In this document: piece by piece, positions 19,312 through 28,498 of the stretch
How the letters are laid out: the number at the start of each line of letters is the position of its first letter
Position numbering within the stretch: the stretch's first letter is position 1
DNA from: Ramlibacter henchirensis
Lineage (GTDB): Bacteria; Pseudomonadota; Gammaproteobacteria; Burkholderiales; Burkholderiaceae_C
Direction: 5' to 3'
Assembly: GCF_004682015.1 (NCBI RefSeq)
Contig: NZ_SMLM01000001.1
Coordinates: forward strand, 62,001-126,000
DNA length: 64,000 nt
Position numbers and translations under genes: made by a program
Notes under the pieces: model-generated
Told to the model about the DNA's origin: nothing
What the model saw: only the letters and a program-made list of their open reading frames with translations
Database searches by the model: none

Positions 19312-19382
19312 TGTCGGCCTACACGGCCGTGGGAAACTGCCGAGCCACACGACGAGACTCAGCCTTACTGCGCTGGCTCGGC
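19312..19382 (+). other. Structured transcript region between H-NS gene and its terminator
   Basis: Two hairpins lie in the 165 bp between the H-NS stop and the terminator: CGGCC-tacac-GGCCG (19315-19329), and a 9-bp perfect pairing of GCCGAGCCA (19339-19347) with TGGCTCGGC (19374-19382). No open frame of coding character is present. This could be a 3' UTR or a small RNA released from it. Confidence 0.35.
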
Positions 19383-19446
19383 TGTTCGACCACTATGACA
19401 GCGGGATCGGTCCTTGGTTACGGTCCCAGCCATGGAGGTTCTTCGC

Positions 19447-19475
19447 CCGGCCGCGCGCCGGGCGTCTTTTTTTGA
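19447..19475 (+). terminator. Rho-independent terminator
   Basis: A 7-bp GC stem GCCCGGC (19447-19453), loop CGCGC, GCCGGGC (19459-19465), then GTC and seven T. It is strong and oriented for the H-NS transcript. Confidence 0.9.
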
Positions 19476-19504
19476 GGCACTGGCGCAATGCATCAACCCG
19501 GGCT

Positions 19505-20575
19505 TCAGGTCAGGGCCAGGTTGCGCCAGCCCTGCACGCCATCCACCTCCACGTAGGGCTGCTCACGGTCCAATGCCAGGATCGCGGGCCGCTCGATGTC
19601 CAGGGACCATCCGCGGCCTTGCAGCAGGTCCATGAGCCGGCCTTCGATCTGCCTCGAGTGGGTGCCGATCACCATGTAGGCCACCTTGCTCGAGATGAAG
19701 TCCAGCCCGCTGCGCACGACATCGACCTCCGCCCCCTGGATGTCGATGTGCAGCAGGTCCAGGCGCCTGTCGCCGGCCACGGAGGCCAGCGACATGGAGC
19801 GCAATTCCGTATGGGTCTTCTCGCGCGCGGCACGCTCGCGCTGCTCAGCGGTGGCGTCGAAGACCGCCTGCAGTCCCCACGAGTGTCCAGCCTTGTCCTG
19901 CAAGGGAAACAGGGCGTAGCCGTCGGTGCCGGACGCGATCGCATGATGCAAAGTCACTTCATCTGGCGTGAGGCCGTTCAACTGGGCGGCCTCCCTGGCG
20001 AATGCGACGTGCCCCGGATCGCCTTCGACGCCGATGGCATGCACGCTGCGTCCGTGCCGCTTCGCGGGGACGCAGGAGTTGACCATCCAGCATCCCCAGC
20101 CGCAGCCCAGTTCCGCCATCGTGAAGCTGCCTTTCGAGAGGTCGATCGCGCGCAGCACCGCCCCGAACTCCGCGATGTCCGCGTGCCAGTTCGCCGGCAA
20201 CGGCATGGGCTGCACTTCGCGAGGCATGCTGCCCAGGATCGCCGGCAGGAACTTCGGGGCGATCGCGACATCGAGGAAGTTCACGATAAGGTCCGCCCGC
20301 GGCTTCGGCTGCGGGGCCGCGTACTTGTGCATGAGCGCGACCGGGTCGAAGCGTGCGCGGTAGTGCCAGAACGGGCTGCTGTGACGCTGCCTGAATTCCA
20401 CCGAGGAGGCGATGGACCGTGCGATCGCCTCGACGCTGCCTAACCCGCCGTAGGCGCGAATCGCGCTGGGCTCGGGGTCCCGGCCGAGGAGGGCGCGGAA
20501 CAGTGCCACAACGGATTTACCCGGAGACGCGGGAAGTGAGAATCCGAAGCGGGAATACCACTGGCGCGGTTTCAT
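19505..20575 (-). CDS. FkbM-like methyltransferase with DUF4214-like N-terminus
   Basis: A 356-residue protein. Residues about 20-65 (FRALLGRDPEPSAIRAYGG, then EFRQRHSS) resemble the DUF4214 helical repeat seen in glycan-related enzymes. The C-terminal part is a SAM methyltransferase with MAELGCGWGCWMVNS near 150, an acidic VEGDPG and LLHIDIQGAEVDVVRSG, the FkbM-type signature. It probably acts on a carbohydrate. The ATG at 20575 begins MKPRQWYSRFGF; the upstream in-frame ATG at 20662 gives a less protein-like extension. It is transcribed divergently from another methyltransferase gene. Confidence 0.82.
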   Translation of the reverse strand: MKPRQWYSRFGFSLPASPGKSVVALFRALLGRDPEPSAIRAYGGLGSVEAIARSIASSVEFRQRHSSPFWHYRARFDPVALMHKYAAPQPKPRADLIVNFLDVAIAPKFLPAILGSMPREVQPMPLPANWHADIAEFGAVLRAIDLSKGSFTMAELGCGWGCWMVNSCVPAKRHGRSVHAIGVEGDPGHVAFAREAAQLNGLTPDEVTLHHAIASGTDGYALFPLQDKAGHSWGLQAVFDATAEQRERAAREKTHTELRSMSLASVAGDRRLDLLHIDIQGAEVDVVRSGLDFISSKVAYMVIGTHSRQIEGRLMDLLQGRGWSLDIERPAILALDREQPYVEVDGVQGWRNLALT

Positions 20576-20824
20576 CTTGACTGTTTTGGGTTTTCCTGAC
20601 GGGATGATATTGGCTGCCCCGGCGCTTCTCGAAGACACAGACGGGCGGTGGTTCTCCCCCATCCGCTTCAGGTCACGCAGATCAGAACATCAGCGGCCAT
20701 GTAACTCGCATCCATGGGACGAGCGTGGTCGCCCAGCATTTCCTGCAGCACGATTCACTCGGTCAGTGCCCGGCACGGCCTACGCGAGTGCGCGCGGCGG
20801 CTCGCATCCGCTACCATTCCTTCA

Positions 20825-21748
20825 ATGGTCTCCCGCTTCCTTCCTCGGGCCGTGAACGGCCTGTTGCGGCCCTCCGGGCTTCAAGTAGTCAGAACCTCAA
20901 CGCTTCACGCGCACGTCGAACTCGAAAGGCGCATCGCCGAACTGGAGCGCCGGCTGGCCCGTGCGGACGAACAGCGGCAGCAGGACGAAGCCACGGTTCA
21001 GAACATCATCCGCTACGCCATGAAGGCCCACTGGCGCACGGTGGACCTGATCGACCGCGTCTCGGGCGACGACGAGCCGAAGGCGTGCGCCCTGTGCGGG
21101 TACGCGGACGGCGGGTTCCAGGAAGTGGTCAGCGAGTGCATCTTCTCCGGCGGGCGGCTGCTGCGCCATGTCTGCCCAAGGTGCGACGTCATCTTCGGCC
21201 CTCAGAAGGTGCTGGCTTTGGACGAGTCGATGCTGGACCTCGACTACCGCATGCTGTACCGGACCTACTCGGAGGGCGACTCCACGGAATCCATCATCCG
21301 GACGTTCCACCTGCTCAGGCCTCGCAAGGAAGGGGTCTATCTGGACTTCGGTTCCGGCGGTGCCTGGTCGGCGGCGATCCAGCGTTTGAGGCAAGAGGGC
21401 TGGAACATCTTCGGCTTCGAGCCGAGCGTGCCCGTCTCGTCCGAATTCGTGTTCACCAAGTGGGAAGAGATTGAGTCCCGCAGATTCGCCGGCATCCTGA
21501 CGCACAACGTCCTCGAACACCTGTTCGATCCGGCCGGTACAACTCGCCGGCTCGGCCAGCTACTTGAACCCGGCGCGCGCTTAGTTCACACCACTCCGTG
21601 CTTTGAGTACCTGTACGAGTACACGCGCTTTCACGTCTTCTTCTTTACGGGCAGGTCTCCGCAGGTGCTGGCGGAGCGGGCCGGGATGAAGATCGAGGAG
21701 TGGGTGCGCGATGGCGAGTTCATGGCCTGCATCATGCAGCGGGCATAG
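20825..21748 (+). CDS. SAM-dependent methyltransferase with zinc-ribbon-like insert
   Basis: A 307-residue protein. A short coiled coil (ELERRIAELERRLARADEQR, about 37-56) is followed by two CxxC pairs (CALC near 88, CPRC near 117) that could bind zinc, then a class I methyltransferase domain (VYLDFGSGGAWSAAI near 172, LTHNVLEHLFDP). This resembles cysteine-containing methyltransferases of polysaccharide and rhamnan clusters. The ATG at 20825 follows a TACCAT -10-like element by only 8 bp, so the transcript may be almost leaderless (weak evidence). The 249-bp gap upstream shows nothing else I can name. Confidence 0.78.
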   Translation: MVSRFLPRAVNGLLRPSGLQVVRTSTLHAHVELERRIAELERRLARADEQRQQDEATVQNIIRYAMKAHWRTVDLIDRVSGDDEPKACALCGYADGGFQEVVSECIFSGGRLLRHVCPRCDVIFGPQKVLALDESMLDLDYRMLYRTYSEGDSTESIIRTFHLLRPRKEGVYLDFGSGGAWSAAIQRLRQEGWNIFGFEPSVPVSSEFVFTKWEEIESRRFAGILTHNVLEHLFDPAGTTRRLGQLLEPGARLVHTTPCFEYLYEYTRFHVFFFTGRSPQVLAERAGMKIEEWVRDGEFMACIMQRA

Positions 21749-21761
21749 CTCCTTGTGCTAT

Positions 21762-21786
21762 GGGTGACGGGAGTGCACGGTCACCC
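21762..21786. other. Hairpin between convergent genes
   Basis: GGGTGAC (21762-21768) pairs with GTCACCC (21780-21786) around an 11-base loop. It lies between a rightward methyltransferase gene and the leftward kinase gene. There is no T-tract, so it is at best a weak terminator. Confidence 0.3.
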
Positions 21787-21811
21787 CTTCCCCGTGCGAT
21801 ATTGGCTGCGC

Positions 21812-23328
21812 TTATCCATTAGTGGCCGCCGCAGCCGCCGACTGGATACTGTCGAGACACCCAATCAAGTCGTCGATGTCCAGCGGCTTGACGAAATGGA
21901 AATCGAACCCGGCCTCGAGCGCCCGCGCCTTGTCCGCGTACTGGCCCCAGCCAGTCAGCGCGATCAGCGTCGGCGCGCCTTTCGGCATCGCGGCACGGAT
22001 GGCGCGCGCGGCTTCGTAGCCGTTCATGACCGGCATGCCGATGTCCATCACCACCGCCTCGGGACGCTGCTGCTGGACCGCTGCAACGGCCTGCGCGCCG
22101 TCGTGGGCGACCTCGACCGACGCGCCTTGCAAGGTGAGCAAGGCTCCGAGCGTACTGGCCGCGTCCAGTTGTCGTCCACCACCAGGATGCTGCGTTTCAG
22201 GCTGGCCGGTCTCGAACGCTGCTGCAAGGCCTGCACTCCCGGCGCGTTCACCATGACGGGAACGCTGAGCACGAATTCGCTGCCGCGGCCGGGTCCGTCG
22301 CTGCGCGCCGTGAGCGTCCCGCCGTGCAGTTCCGCGAAGGCGCGCGTGAGGTGAAGCCCCAATCCCAGTCCGCTGGTCGGCTCGCCCACGGTGCGCGACT
22401 GGGAGAACATGTTGAAGATGCGGCCCAGGAATTCCGGCTCCAGGCCCTTGCCGTTGTCGCGCACCAGGAACTCCGCCACCGGCGGATTCAGGTTCACCGA
22501 CAAGGTGATCTCGCCCGATGGCGGCGTGAACTTCGCGGCGTTGACCAGCAGGTTGGCGACGCTCTGTACCAGCCGGACGTGATCGGCGTACAAGTCCACC
22601 CGGGGGTCCGGGCGATGGATCGTCAGCCGGTGCGCCTTCGCCGTGATGCCTTCCTGTGCGAGCTCCACGGCGTGCCGGATCACTTGCTCGACGGTCGTCA
22701 CCGAGCGCTGCAGCTCCAGCTTGCCGTTCGTGATCCGTGCGATGTCGAGCAGGTCGTCCACCAGCCGCTTCAGGTGGCTCACCTGGCGATCCACGATCCC
22801 CGTGAGCTTTTCGGTCTGCGCCGAAGGGTGCAGGCGCAGCAGGATGGCCATCGCGTTGTTGATCGGCGCGAGGGGATTTCGCAGCTCGTGCGCCAGCGCG
22901 GCGAGGAATTCATCCTTGCGCTGGCTGAGCGCACGCATCTCGTACTGACGATCGCGAGCGCGCAGGGCCGAACGGGCGGCGCTGATGATGGCCATGGTGC
23001 GCACCGGCCGCTCGAGCAGCGTCACGTTGCCCAGCTTCTCGATCGCGCGCTGCGCCTCCAGCGAGTCGGCGCCATGCTTGGCCAGCAGCAGGATCGGGAG
23101 GTCCGACCACGCCGGCTGCTGCCCGAGGTGCTCCGAGAGGACGCCCATCGTCGCGGGACTGAGGACTTCCTCTCCCAGCATGAGGGCACCGGCCCCGAGC
23201 CGCAGTTGCGCCGTGAGCTTGGCCGGAGTGTCGCAGTGGGCCACTTCGAGGGCCGCCGCCCGGAAGACCTTCTCGACCAGCATCGCATCGCGGCCGGGCG
23301 GGCCATACACCACGATTCGCCGTTCCAT
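21812..23328 (-). pseudogene. Hybrid histidine kinase, frameshifted before the receiver domain
   Basis: Residues 1-115 form a receiver-like sensory region. The HisKA region has FLAALAHELRNPL (His147), followed by a HATPase with LLVNAAKFTPPSG, RDNGKGL and TSGLGLGLHL. At SILVVDDN (near 22172) the frame shifts. The expected continuation DAASTLGALLTLQGASVEV lies in the next frame and runs through VVMDIGMPVMNGYEAARAIR to the stop at 21812. One base is missing between 22167 and 22168; inserting one restores a continuous hybrid kinase. The intact frame would otherwise end at 22048. It may be a sequencing error or a genuine truncation separating kinase and receiver. The ATG shares a base with the KaiC stop. 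Confidence 0.85.
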
Positions 23329-24818
23329 CAGCTTTTCGCGTCGGGGACCGCGAGGCCCGCCACTGGCAGGGGTACGCCCGTCAGCACCCCGCGGTAGCCG
23401 CGCAGGATCTCACCCACCTCGATGCCCTTCGAAGACATCGAGAAGGCCCTGATGGTGCGTTCATGAACGCTGCCTCGCTTCTTGAAGACGGACACGGCCT
23501 GCCGGATCTCGCCGTTGTCCTCGAAGTAACGAAGCATCAGCACGTTGTCGGCGATGTAGCTCGCGTCCATCGCCGAGGACATCTGTCCGCCCAGCATCCC
23601 CTGCTGCACCGCCACCAGCACCGTCATCACCTGGTGCTGGCCGAGGTACGTCAGCAGCTCGTGCAGGTGCGTTGTCAGGAAGCGCTCGTCGGGGACGGCA
23701 TTGAGGAAGCCGTTGAGGCTGTCGATCACCACGACCTTCGCACCCGCTTCGACGGCCTTGCACACGGCGGCGGAGAACTGCCCGGGCGAGAGTTCGGCGG
23801 GATCCACCTGCTGCACGGTGAGGGCGCCCGACTCCATCGCCTCGCGTATGCCCAGGTTCAGGCCGTCGCTGCGGTGAAGCATGTTGCTGGCGGATTCCTC
23901 GAAGAGGAATATGGCCGCGCGTTCGCCCTTGGCGATCGCGGCGGCCACGAATTGCGAAGCGAGCGAAGACTTGCCCGTGCCGGGAGGGCCGACGACCAGG
24001 GTGCTGGTCCCTTGCTCGATGCCGCCGCCGAGCAGCTGGTCGAGCTTGGGCAGGCCCGTGCTCATCTGTTTGCGATCCGTGATGCCGCGCGACTGGGCCG
24101 CGACCAGGCGGGGATGCACGGCCAGGCCACCGCGCACCAGGTTGTAGTCGTGCATCCCGCCCAGGAAGCTGCGGCCGCGGAACTTCACGACGCGGATGCG
24201 CCTTCGCTCGGCGCCGTAGTCCTTCACCAGGTGATCGAGCTGGATGACGCCGTGGGCGATGCTGCGCACCTGCAGGTCGCCGGAAGCCGACGAAGTGCGG
24301 TCGTCCAGCAGCAGCACGGTGCACTGCCGGTTGGAGAAGAACTGCTTGAGGGCCAGCACCTGTCGCCTGTATCGCAGCGGGGAGTCGGCGAGCAACTGCA
24401 ATTCCGACAGCGAATCCAGCACGATGCGGCTGGGCTTGAGCTCATCCACTGCTGCCAGGATCAGCTTGAGGGTGCTCGCCATCTCCACCTCCGAGGGATG
24501 GAAGGTGGTGTACTGCTGCTCGGCGGCCAGCAGGTCTTCGGTCGGAAGGACCTCGTGGATGTGGATGCCGGCCACGTCGATGCCGTGCGACCGCGCGACA
24601 GCGGCCAGCTCTTCGCGGCTCTCGGCCAGGGTGATGTACAGAACCCTTTCGCCGGAGCGGACGCCTTCGTTGAGGAACTGGAGGCCGGTAGTGGTCTTGC
24701 CGGTTCCGGGCTCACCCTCGACCAGGTAGATGCGGTGCGGCGTGAGCCCGCCGCCAAGAATCACGTCCAGTCCCGCTATACCCGTGGAAAGAAGGTCGGG
24801 TGCGCCTGCTGGGTTCAT
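23328..24818 (-). CDS. KaiC-like tandem RecA ATPase
   Basis: A 496-residue protein with two KaiC/RadA-type ATPase modules: Walker A GEPGTGKTT at 35-43 and GPPGTGKSS near 280. STGIAGLDVILGGGLTPHRI and STGLPKLDQLLGGGIEQGTS start each module. In the second module the site matching the KaiC phosphorylation pair Ser431/Thr432 reads Ser-Tyr (MDASYIADN), as expected for non-clock KaiC paralogues that work with two-component proteins. AAAGG precedes the ATG at 24818. It is coupled to the kinase gene. No kaiA or kaiB is in the window, so a signalling rather than circadian role is more likely. Confidence 0.9.
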   Translation of the reverse strand: MNPAGAPDLLSTGIAGLDVILGGGLTPHRIYLVEGEPGTGKTTTGLQFLNEGVRSGERVLYITLAESREELAAVARSHGIDVAGIHIHEVLPTEDLLAAEQQYTTFHPSEVEMASTLKLILAAVDELKPSRIVLDSLSELQLLADSPLRYRRQVLALKQFFSNRQCTVLLLDDRTSSASGDLQVRSIAHGVIQLDHLVKDYGAERRRIRVVKFRGRSFLGGMHDYNLVRGGLAVHPRLVAAQSRGITDRKQMSTGLPKLDQLLGGGIEQGTSTLVVGPPGTGKSSLASQFVAAAIAKGERAAIFLFEESASNMLHRSDGLNLGIREAMESGALTVQQVDPAELSPGQFSAAVCKAVEAGAKVVVIDSLNGFLNAVPDERFLTTHLHELLTYLGQHQVMTVLVAVQQGMLGGQMSSAMDASYIADNVLMLRYFEDNGEIRQAVSVFKKRGSVHERTIRAFSMSSKGIEVGEILRGYRGVLTGVPLPVAGLAVPDAKS

Positions 24819-24990
24819 GTGGAGCCTTTCAATAACCCCGCGCACGCATGCTTGGGCCATCAACGTGCGGCCCTTCAGGTTTATCCCATCCTAACAGCAC
24901 GATTCGCAGGCGTGCGGGAGCTGGCGCGCCCGTCCTGCAGAGCTGAAAGGCTTGCTATGAGCGCCAGCGCCACGCCGGCCTATTCTGAAG

Positions 24991-25008
24991 CGGAATATGT
25001 CTTATCGC
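24991..25008 (+). promoter_or_regulatory. Shared 18-bp motif upstream of the aminotransferase (copy 1)
   Basis: CGGAATATGTCTTATCGC lies 86 bp before the serine-glyoxylate aminotransferase start. A copy differing at only two central bases lies before gcl. It contains an ATA-N5-TAT dyad suited to a LysR-type regulator. Confidence 0.55.
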
Positions 25009-25094
25009 GGAGCTGAGGCTTCCGCGGGCCTCCCCCCGCCGCATACATTGGCGCGGCAAAGCGACCACGCACACCGCAACTGAGCCAACGAGCA

Positions 25095-26330
25095 ATGCTG
25101 AACCTGAACTTCCATCCCGCCGGGCGCCACTTCCTGCAGATCCCCGGGCCATCACCGGTGCCCGACCGGCTGCTGCGGGCAATGAGCTATCCAACCATCG
25201 ATCACCGCGGGCCGGAGTTCGGCGCTCTCGGCCGCCTCGTGCTGGCCGGCATCAAGCGCATCTTCAAGACGCAGCATCCCGTGGTGATCTACCCGGCCTC
25301 CGGCACGGGCGCGTGGGAAGCGGCACTTTCCAACACCCTCAGCCCGGGCGACCAGGTCCTCATGTACGAGACCGGCCACTTCGCCACGCTGTGGAACAAG
25401 ATGGCGCTGCGTCTCGGGCTGAAGCCGGAGTTCCTGCGCTACCCGGGGGCGGACCCGCACCTGCCCGAAGCGCCGGGCTGGCGCCATGGCGTGCAAGCGA
25501 GCCTGATCGAGGAGCGGCTGCGTCGCGATGCCCGGCACGCGATCAAGGCGGTCTGCGTGGTGCACAACGAGACCTCCACCGGCGTCACTTCCGATATCGC
25601 CGCGGTGCGGCGCGCCATCGATGCGGCCGGGCACCCCGCACTGCTGTTGGTGGACACCATCTCCGGCCTGGCGTCCGCCGACTACCGGCACGACGAGTGG
25701 GGCGTGGACGTGACCGTGAGCGGCTCGCAGAAAGGCCTGATGCTGCCCCCGGGCATCAGCTTCAACGCAGTCTCGCCCAAGGCGATCGCCGCCAGCCGGA
25801 CCGCGACGCTGCCGAAGTCCTTCTGGGCCTGGGACGAGATCATCGACATGAACCAGACCGGCTACTGGCCGTACACGCCCAACACCAACCTGCTGTACGC
25901 GCTGGCCGAATCCATCGAGATGATCGAGGCGGAAGGTCTGGAGCAGGTCTTTGCCAGGCACCAACGACTCGCTGCTGCCTGCCGCGCCGCGGTCCAGGCC
26001 TGGGGCCTGGAAATCCAGTGCGCGGACCCGGCCGTCTACTCGCCGGTGCTCACCGGCGTGCTGCTGCCGCAAGGCGTGGACGCCGACAAGGTGCGCCAGG
26101 TCGTCTACCAGAGCTTCAACATGTCGCTCGGTGCCGGCCTGGGCAAGGTGAAAGGGCGCATGTTCCGCATCGGGCACCTCGGCGAATGCAATGACCTGGC
26201 GCTGGTGGCGGCACTCGGTGGCTGCGAGATGGGGCTGAAGCTGGCGGGCGTGCGCGTGCGCGAGAGCGGCACGCTCGCGGCCCTGGAATATCTTGGCTCC
26301 ACCGCGACCCGCCAGGATCGCGCCTCGTAG
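25095..26330 (+). CDS. Serine--glyoxylate aminotransferase family (class V)
   Basis: A 411-residue PLP enzyme likely to transfer the amino group of serine (or alanine) to glyoxylate, giving hydroxypyruvate and glycine. It has the N-terminal HFLQIPGPSPVPDRLLRAM, YPASGTGAWEAALSNT (PLP phosphate loop), HNETSTGV, LLVDTISGLASADY and the PLP lysine Lys213 in SGSQKGLMLPPG. WDEIIDMNQTGYWPYTPNTN is typical of the SgaA/AGXT group. It stands alone, and the upstream region shares an 18-bp motif with gcl, which links it to glyoxylate metabolism (inference). Confidence 0.9.
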   Translation: MLNLNFHPAGRHFLQIPGPSPVPDRLLRAMSYPTIDHRGPEFGALGRLVLAGIKRIFKTQHPVVIYPASGTGAWEAALSNTLSPGDQVLMYETGHFATLWNKMALRLGLKPEFLRYPGADPHLPEAPGWRHGVQASLIEERLRRDARHAIKAVCVVHNETSTGVTSDIAAVRRAIDAAGHPALLLVDTISGLASADYRHDEWGVDVTVSGSQKGLMLPPGISFNAVSPKAIAASRTATLPKSFWAWDEIIDMNQTGYWPYTPNTNLLYALAESIEMIEAEGLEQVFARHQRLAAACRAAVQAWGLEIQCADPAVYSPVLTGVLLPQGVDADKVRQVVYQSFNMSLGAGLGKVKGRMFRIGHLGECNDLALVAALGGCEMGLKLAGVRVRESGTLAALEYLGSTATRQDRAS

Positions 26331-26352
26331 CGCGCGGGGCGATCGCGCGAGC

Positions 26353-26383
26353 GCGCCCGCCTGGCATCGCGGCCGGCGGGCGC
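26353..26383. terminator. Hairpin between convergent genes
   Basis: A 9-bp perfect inverted repeat, GCGCCCGCC (26353-26361) and GGCGGGCGC (26375-26383), sits between the aminotransferase and the leftward ankyrin gene. There is no T-tract, so termination would need help; position is the main support. Confidence 0.4.
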
Positions 26384-26404
26384 AGCCGCTCGAGCCGCTA
26401 GCCG

Positions 26405-27118
26405 CTAGCGCGCGCCCGCCTGTTCCAGCATCTGCACCATGCGCGTGAAGCCCCGGGCGCGGGCGAGCTGCAGGGGCGTGTTGCCCTGCCGGTCACGCAG
26501 CCCGAGGTTGGCGCCGGCATCGATCAGCGCCTGCAGCGTCTGCTGGTGCCGCGGGCCGCCGTCGCCCAGCACGATGGCCTCGATCACCGCGGTCCAGTGC
26601 AGGTTGTTGACGTGGTCCAGGGGCGCGCCGGCGGCGATCAACTGCCGCACGACGCCTGCGTGCCCCAGGTGCGCCGCGGCAATGAGCGCCGTGCCGTCGT
26701 AGCGGCTGGTGACCTGCCTGGCGCTGGCGCCGAGTGACAGCAGCAGGCGCAGCGTTTCCTCGTCGTCGGCCACGGACGCGATCGTGACGGCGTCGTAGCG
26801 ATCGCGTTCCAGCGCATCCAGGTTGGCGCCGGCCGCCGCCAGCAGCCGGATCGCCTCGCGTTGGCGCGCGAAGGTGGCCACGTGCACGGGCGTGCGGCCG
26901 CGCCCGTCGCGGCTGTCCAGGAGGGCCTTGTCCGTTGCGAGCTTGCGGATCTCCGGCAGGTTGCCGGCATGGGCTGCGGCATGCAGCCCGGCGTAGCCGG
27001 CCACTTCCGCCGCATCGGGCGCGACCTGGGCCGCAACCGGCGCCACGGCGCCCGGCAAGAGGCCGCACGCCGCGGCTCCGAGCAGCGCCTGCAGCAGGCT
27101 CCTGCGGGTGGGGGTCAT
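26405..27118 (-). CDS. Exported ankyrin-repeat protein
   Basis: A 237-residue protein with a twin-arginine-like signal (TRRSLLQALLGAAACGLLPG, then an AQA-type cleavage region) and about five ankyrin repeats (GRTPVHVATFARQREAIRLL, GTALIAAAHLGHAGVVRQLI, GNTPLQLARARGFTRMVQML). Ankyrin repeats mediate protein binding; the partner is unknown. Two ATGs are possible. The second (27118) is 6 bp after GGAG, while the first (27124) abuts it, so I chose 27118. It lies 21 bp after the malic enzyme gene and is probably the last gene of the long leftward operon. Confidence 0.85.
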   Translation of the reverse strand: MTPTRRSLLQALLGAAACGLLPGAVAPVAAQVAPDAAEVAGYAGLHAAAHAGNLPEIRKLATDKALLDSRDGRGRTPVHVATFARQREAIRLLAAAGANLDALERDRYDAVTIASVADDEETLRLLLSLGASARQVTSRYDGTALIAAAHLGHAGVVRQLIAAGAPLDHVNNLHWTAVIEAIVLGDGGPRHQQTLQALIDAGANLGLRDRQGNTPLQLARARGFTRMVQMLEQAGAR

Positions 27119-27139
27119 GTTCATCTCCGGTCCTTCAGC

Positions 27140-28486
27140 TTACGTCGGCAGGTCATTGGCGCGCTCGCGGGCGGCAAACGGCGCACTCCTCGTCGGGGTG
27201 GCGGGGAGCGCCGCGAGGCGCTGCCGGTACGCTTCCAGGTCCCGGATGGGCCGGGTGGCGACGCGGTCCTGCGCGGCCGCTTCGGCCACGGCCGGCGCGA
27301 TTCGGGCGATCAGCCTCGGATCGAACGGGGTGGGGATCAGGTAATCGGGGCCGAACGAAAGCGTCCTCGCCCCGTAGGCCGCACGGACCTCCGGCGTGGT
27401 TTCTTCCCTGGCGAGGGCCGCGATCTGCCGCACGCACGCCAGCTTCATCCTGTCGGTGATGCGGGTGGCGCCGCAATCCAGTGCGCCGCGGAAGATGTAC
27501 GGGAAGCACAGCACGTTGTTCACCTGGTTCGGGTAGTCCGAGCGGCCGGTGGCGATGATGCAATCGGGGCGAACCGACTTCGCGACCTCGGGCCGGATCT
27601 CCGGCTCCGGGTTGGCCACCGCAAGGAGGACGGGCCGCTGCGCCATCGTGTCCAGCATGGCGGCCGTCAGCACGCCCGCCGCCGAACAGCCCAGGAACAC
27701 GTCGGCCCCGCGCACGGCTTCCGCCAGGGTGCGCAGCGTCGTCTCGCGGGCATACCCCTGCTTGGATTCGTCCATCCTCCCCGCGCGGCCGCGGTAGATC
27801 ACGCCGGTGGAGTCGCAGGCCAGGACGTTCTCGCGACGCAAGCCCAGTTCCACCATCATGTCCAGGCAGGCGATGGCGGCTGCACCGGCGCCCGAGACGG
27901 CGAGCTTCACTTCACGGATGCCCTTTCCCGTCAGCTCCAGCGCGTTGAGAAGCGCCGCCGCCGTGGTGATGGCGGTGCCGTGCTGGTCGTCATGGAACAC
28001 CGGGATCTTGAGCCGCTTGCGCAGTTCGCGCTCGATGTAGAAGCACTCGGGCGCCTTGATGTCCTCCAGGTTCACGCCGCCAAGCGTCGGCTCCAGGGCG
28101 GCGATGATGTCGACGAGCCTGTCCGGGTCCTTCTCCGCCAGCTCGATGTCGAACACGTCGATGCCCGCGAACTTCTTGAACAGGCAGGCCTTGCCCTCCA
28201 TCACGGGCTTGGCGGCCAGCGGCCCGATGTCGCCCAGGCCCAGCACCGCCGTGCCGTTGGTGATCACGCCCACCAGGTTGGCCCGCGAGGTGTATTCGGC
28301 CGCCAGTTCCGGATTGGCCTGGATGTCCAGGCAGGGATACGCGACGCCCGGCGAGTAAGCGAGCGACAGGTCGCGCTGGTTCTCCAGCGGCTTGGTCGGC
28401 GTGACGGAAATCTTCCCGCGTTGGGGGCTGAGGTGGTATTCGCGCGCGGCATCGCGCAGCGCGTTCTCCTGGGACGAAAAATCCAT
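27140..28486 (-). CDS. NAD(P)-dependent malic enzyme, short form
   Basis: A 448-residue decarboxylating malate dehydrogenase (malate to pyruvate plus CO2). It shows [43 protein letters not shown] (metal and substrate region), [20 protein letters not shown] and the NAD(P) motif [13 protein letters not shown]. It matches the N-terminal catalytic part of MaeB. It lacks the C-terminal phosphotransacetylase-like domain that makes MaeB about 760 residues. It sits 12 bp behind the hydratase gene and may link the operon's C4 product to central metabolism. Confidence 0.92.
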   Translation of the reverse strand: MDFSSQENALRDAAREYHLSPQRGKISVTPTKPLENQRDLSLAYSPGVAYPCLDIQANPELAAEYTSRANLVGVITNGTAVLGLGDIGPLAAKPVMEGKACLFKKFAGIDVFDIELAEKDPDRLVDIIAALEPTLGGVNLEDIKAPECFYIERELRKRLKIPVFHDDQHGTAITTAAALLNALELTGKGIREVKLAVSGAGAAAIACLDMMVELGLRRENVLACDSTGVIYRGRAGRMDESKQGYARETTLRTLAEAVRGADVFLGCSAAGVLTAAMLDTMAQRPVLLAVANPEPEIRPEVAKSVRPDCIIATGRSDYPNQVNNVLCFPYIFRGALDCGATRITDRMKLACVRQIAALAREETTPEVRAAYGARTLSFGPDYLIPTPFDPRLIARIAPAVAEAAAQDRVATRPIRDLEAYRQRLAALPATPTRSAPFAARERANDLPT

Positions 28487-28498
28487 TGTCGAAAATAC

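Noticed and set aside
20606..21808. Direct repeat GATATTGGCTGC on both sides of the zinc-ribbon methyltransferase gene
   Set aside because: A 12-bp repeat is expected many times by chance in 64 kb. There is no target-site duplication, integrase or composition break.
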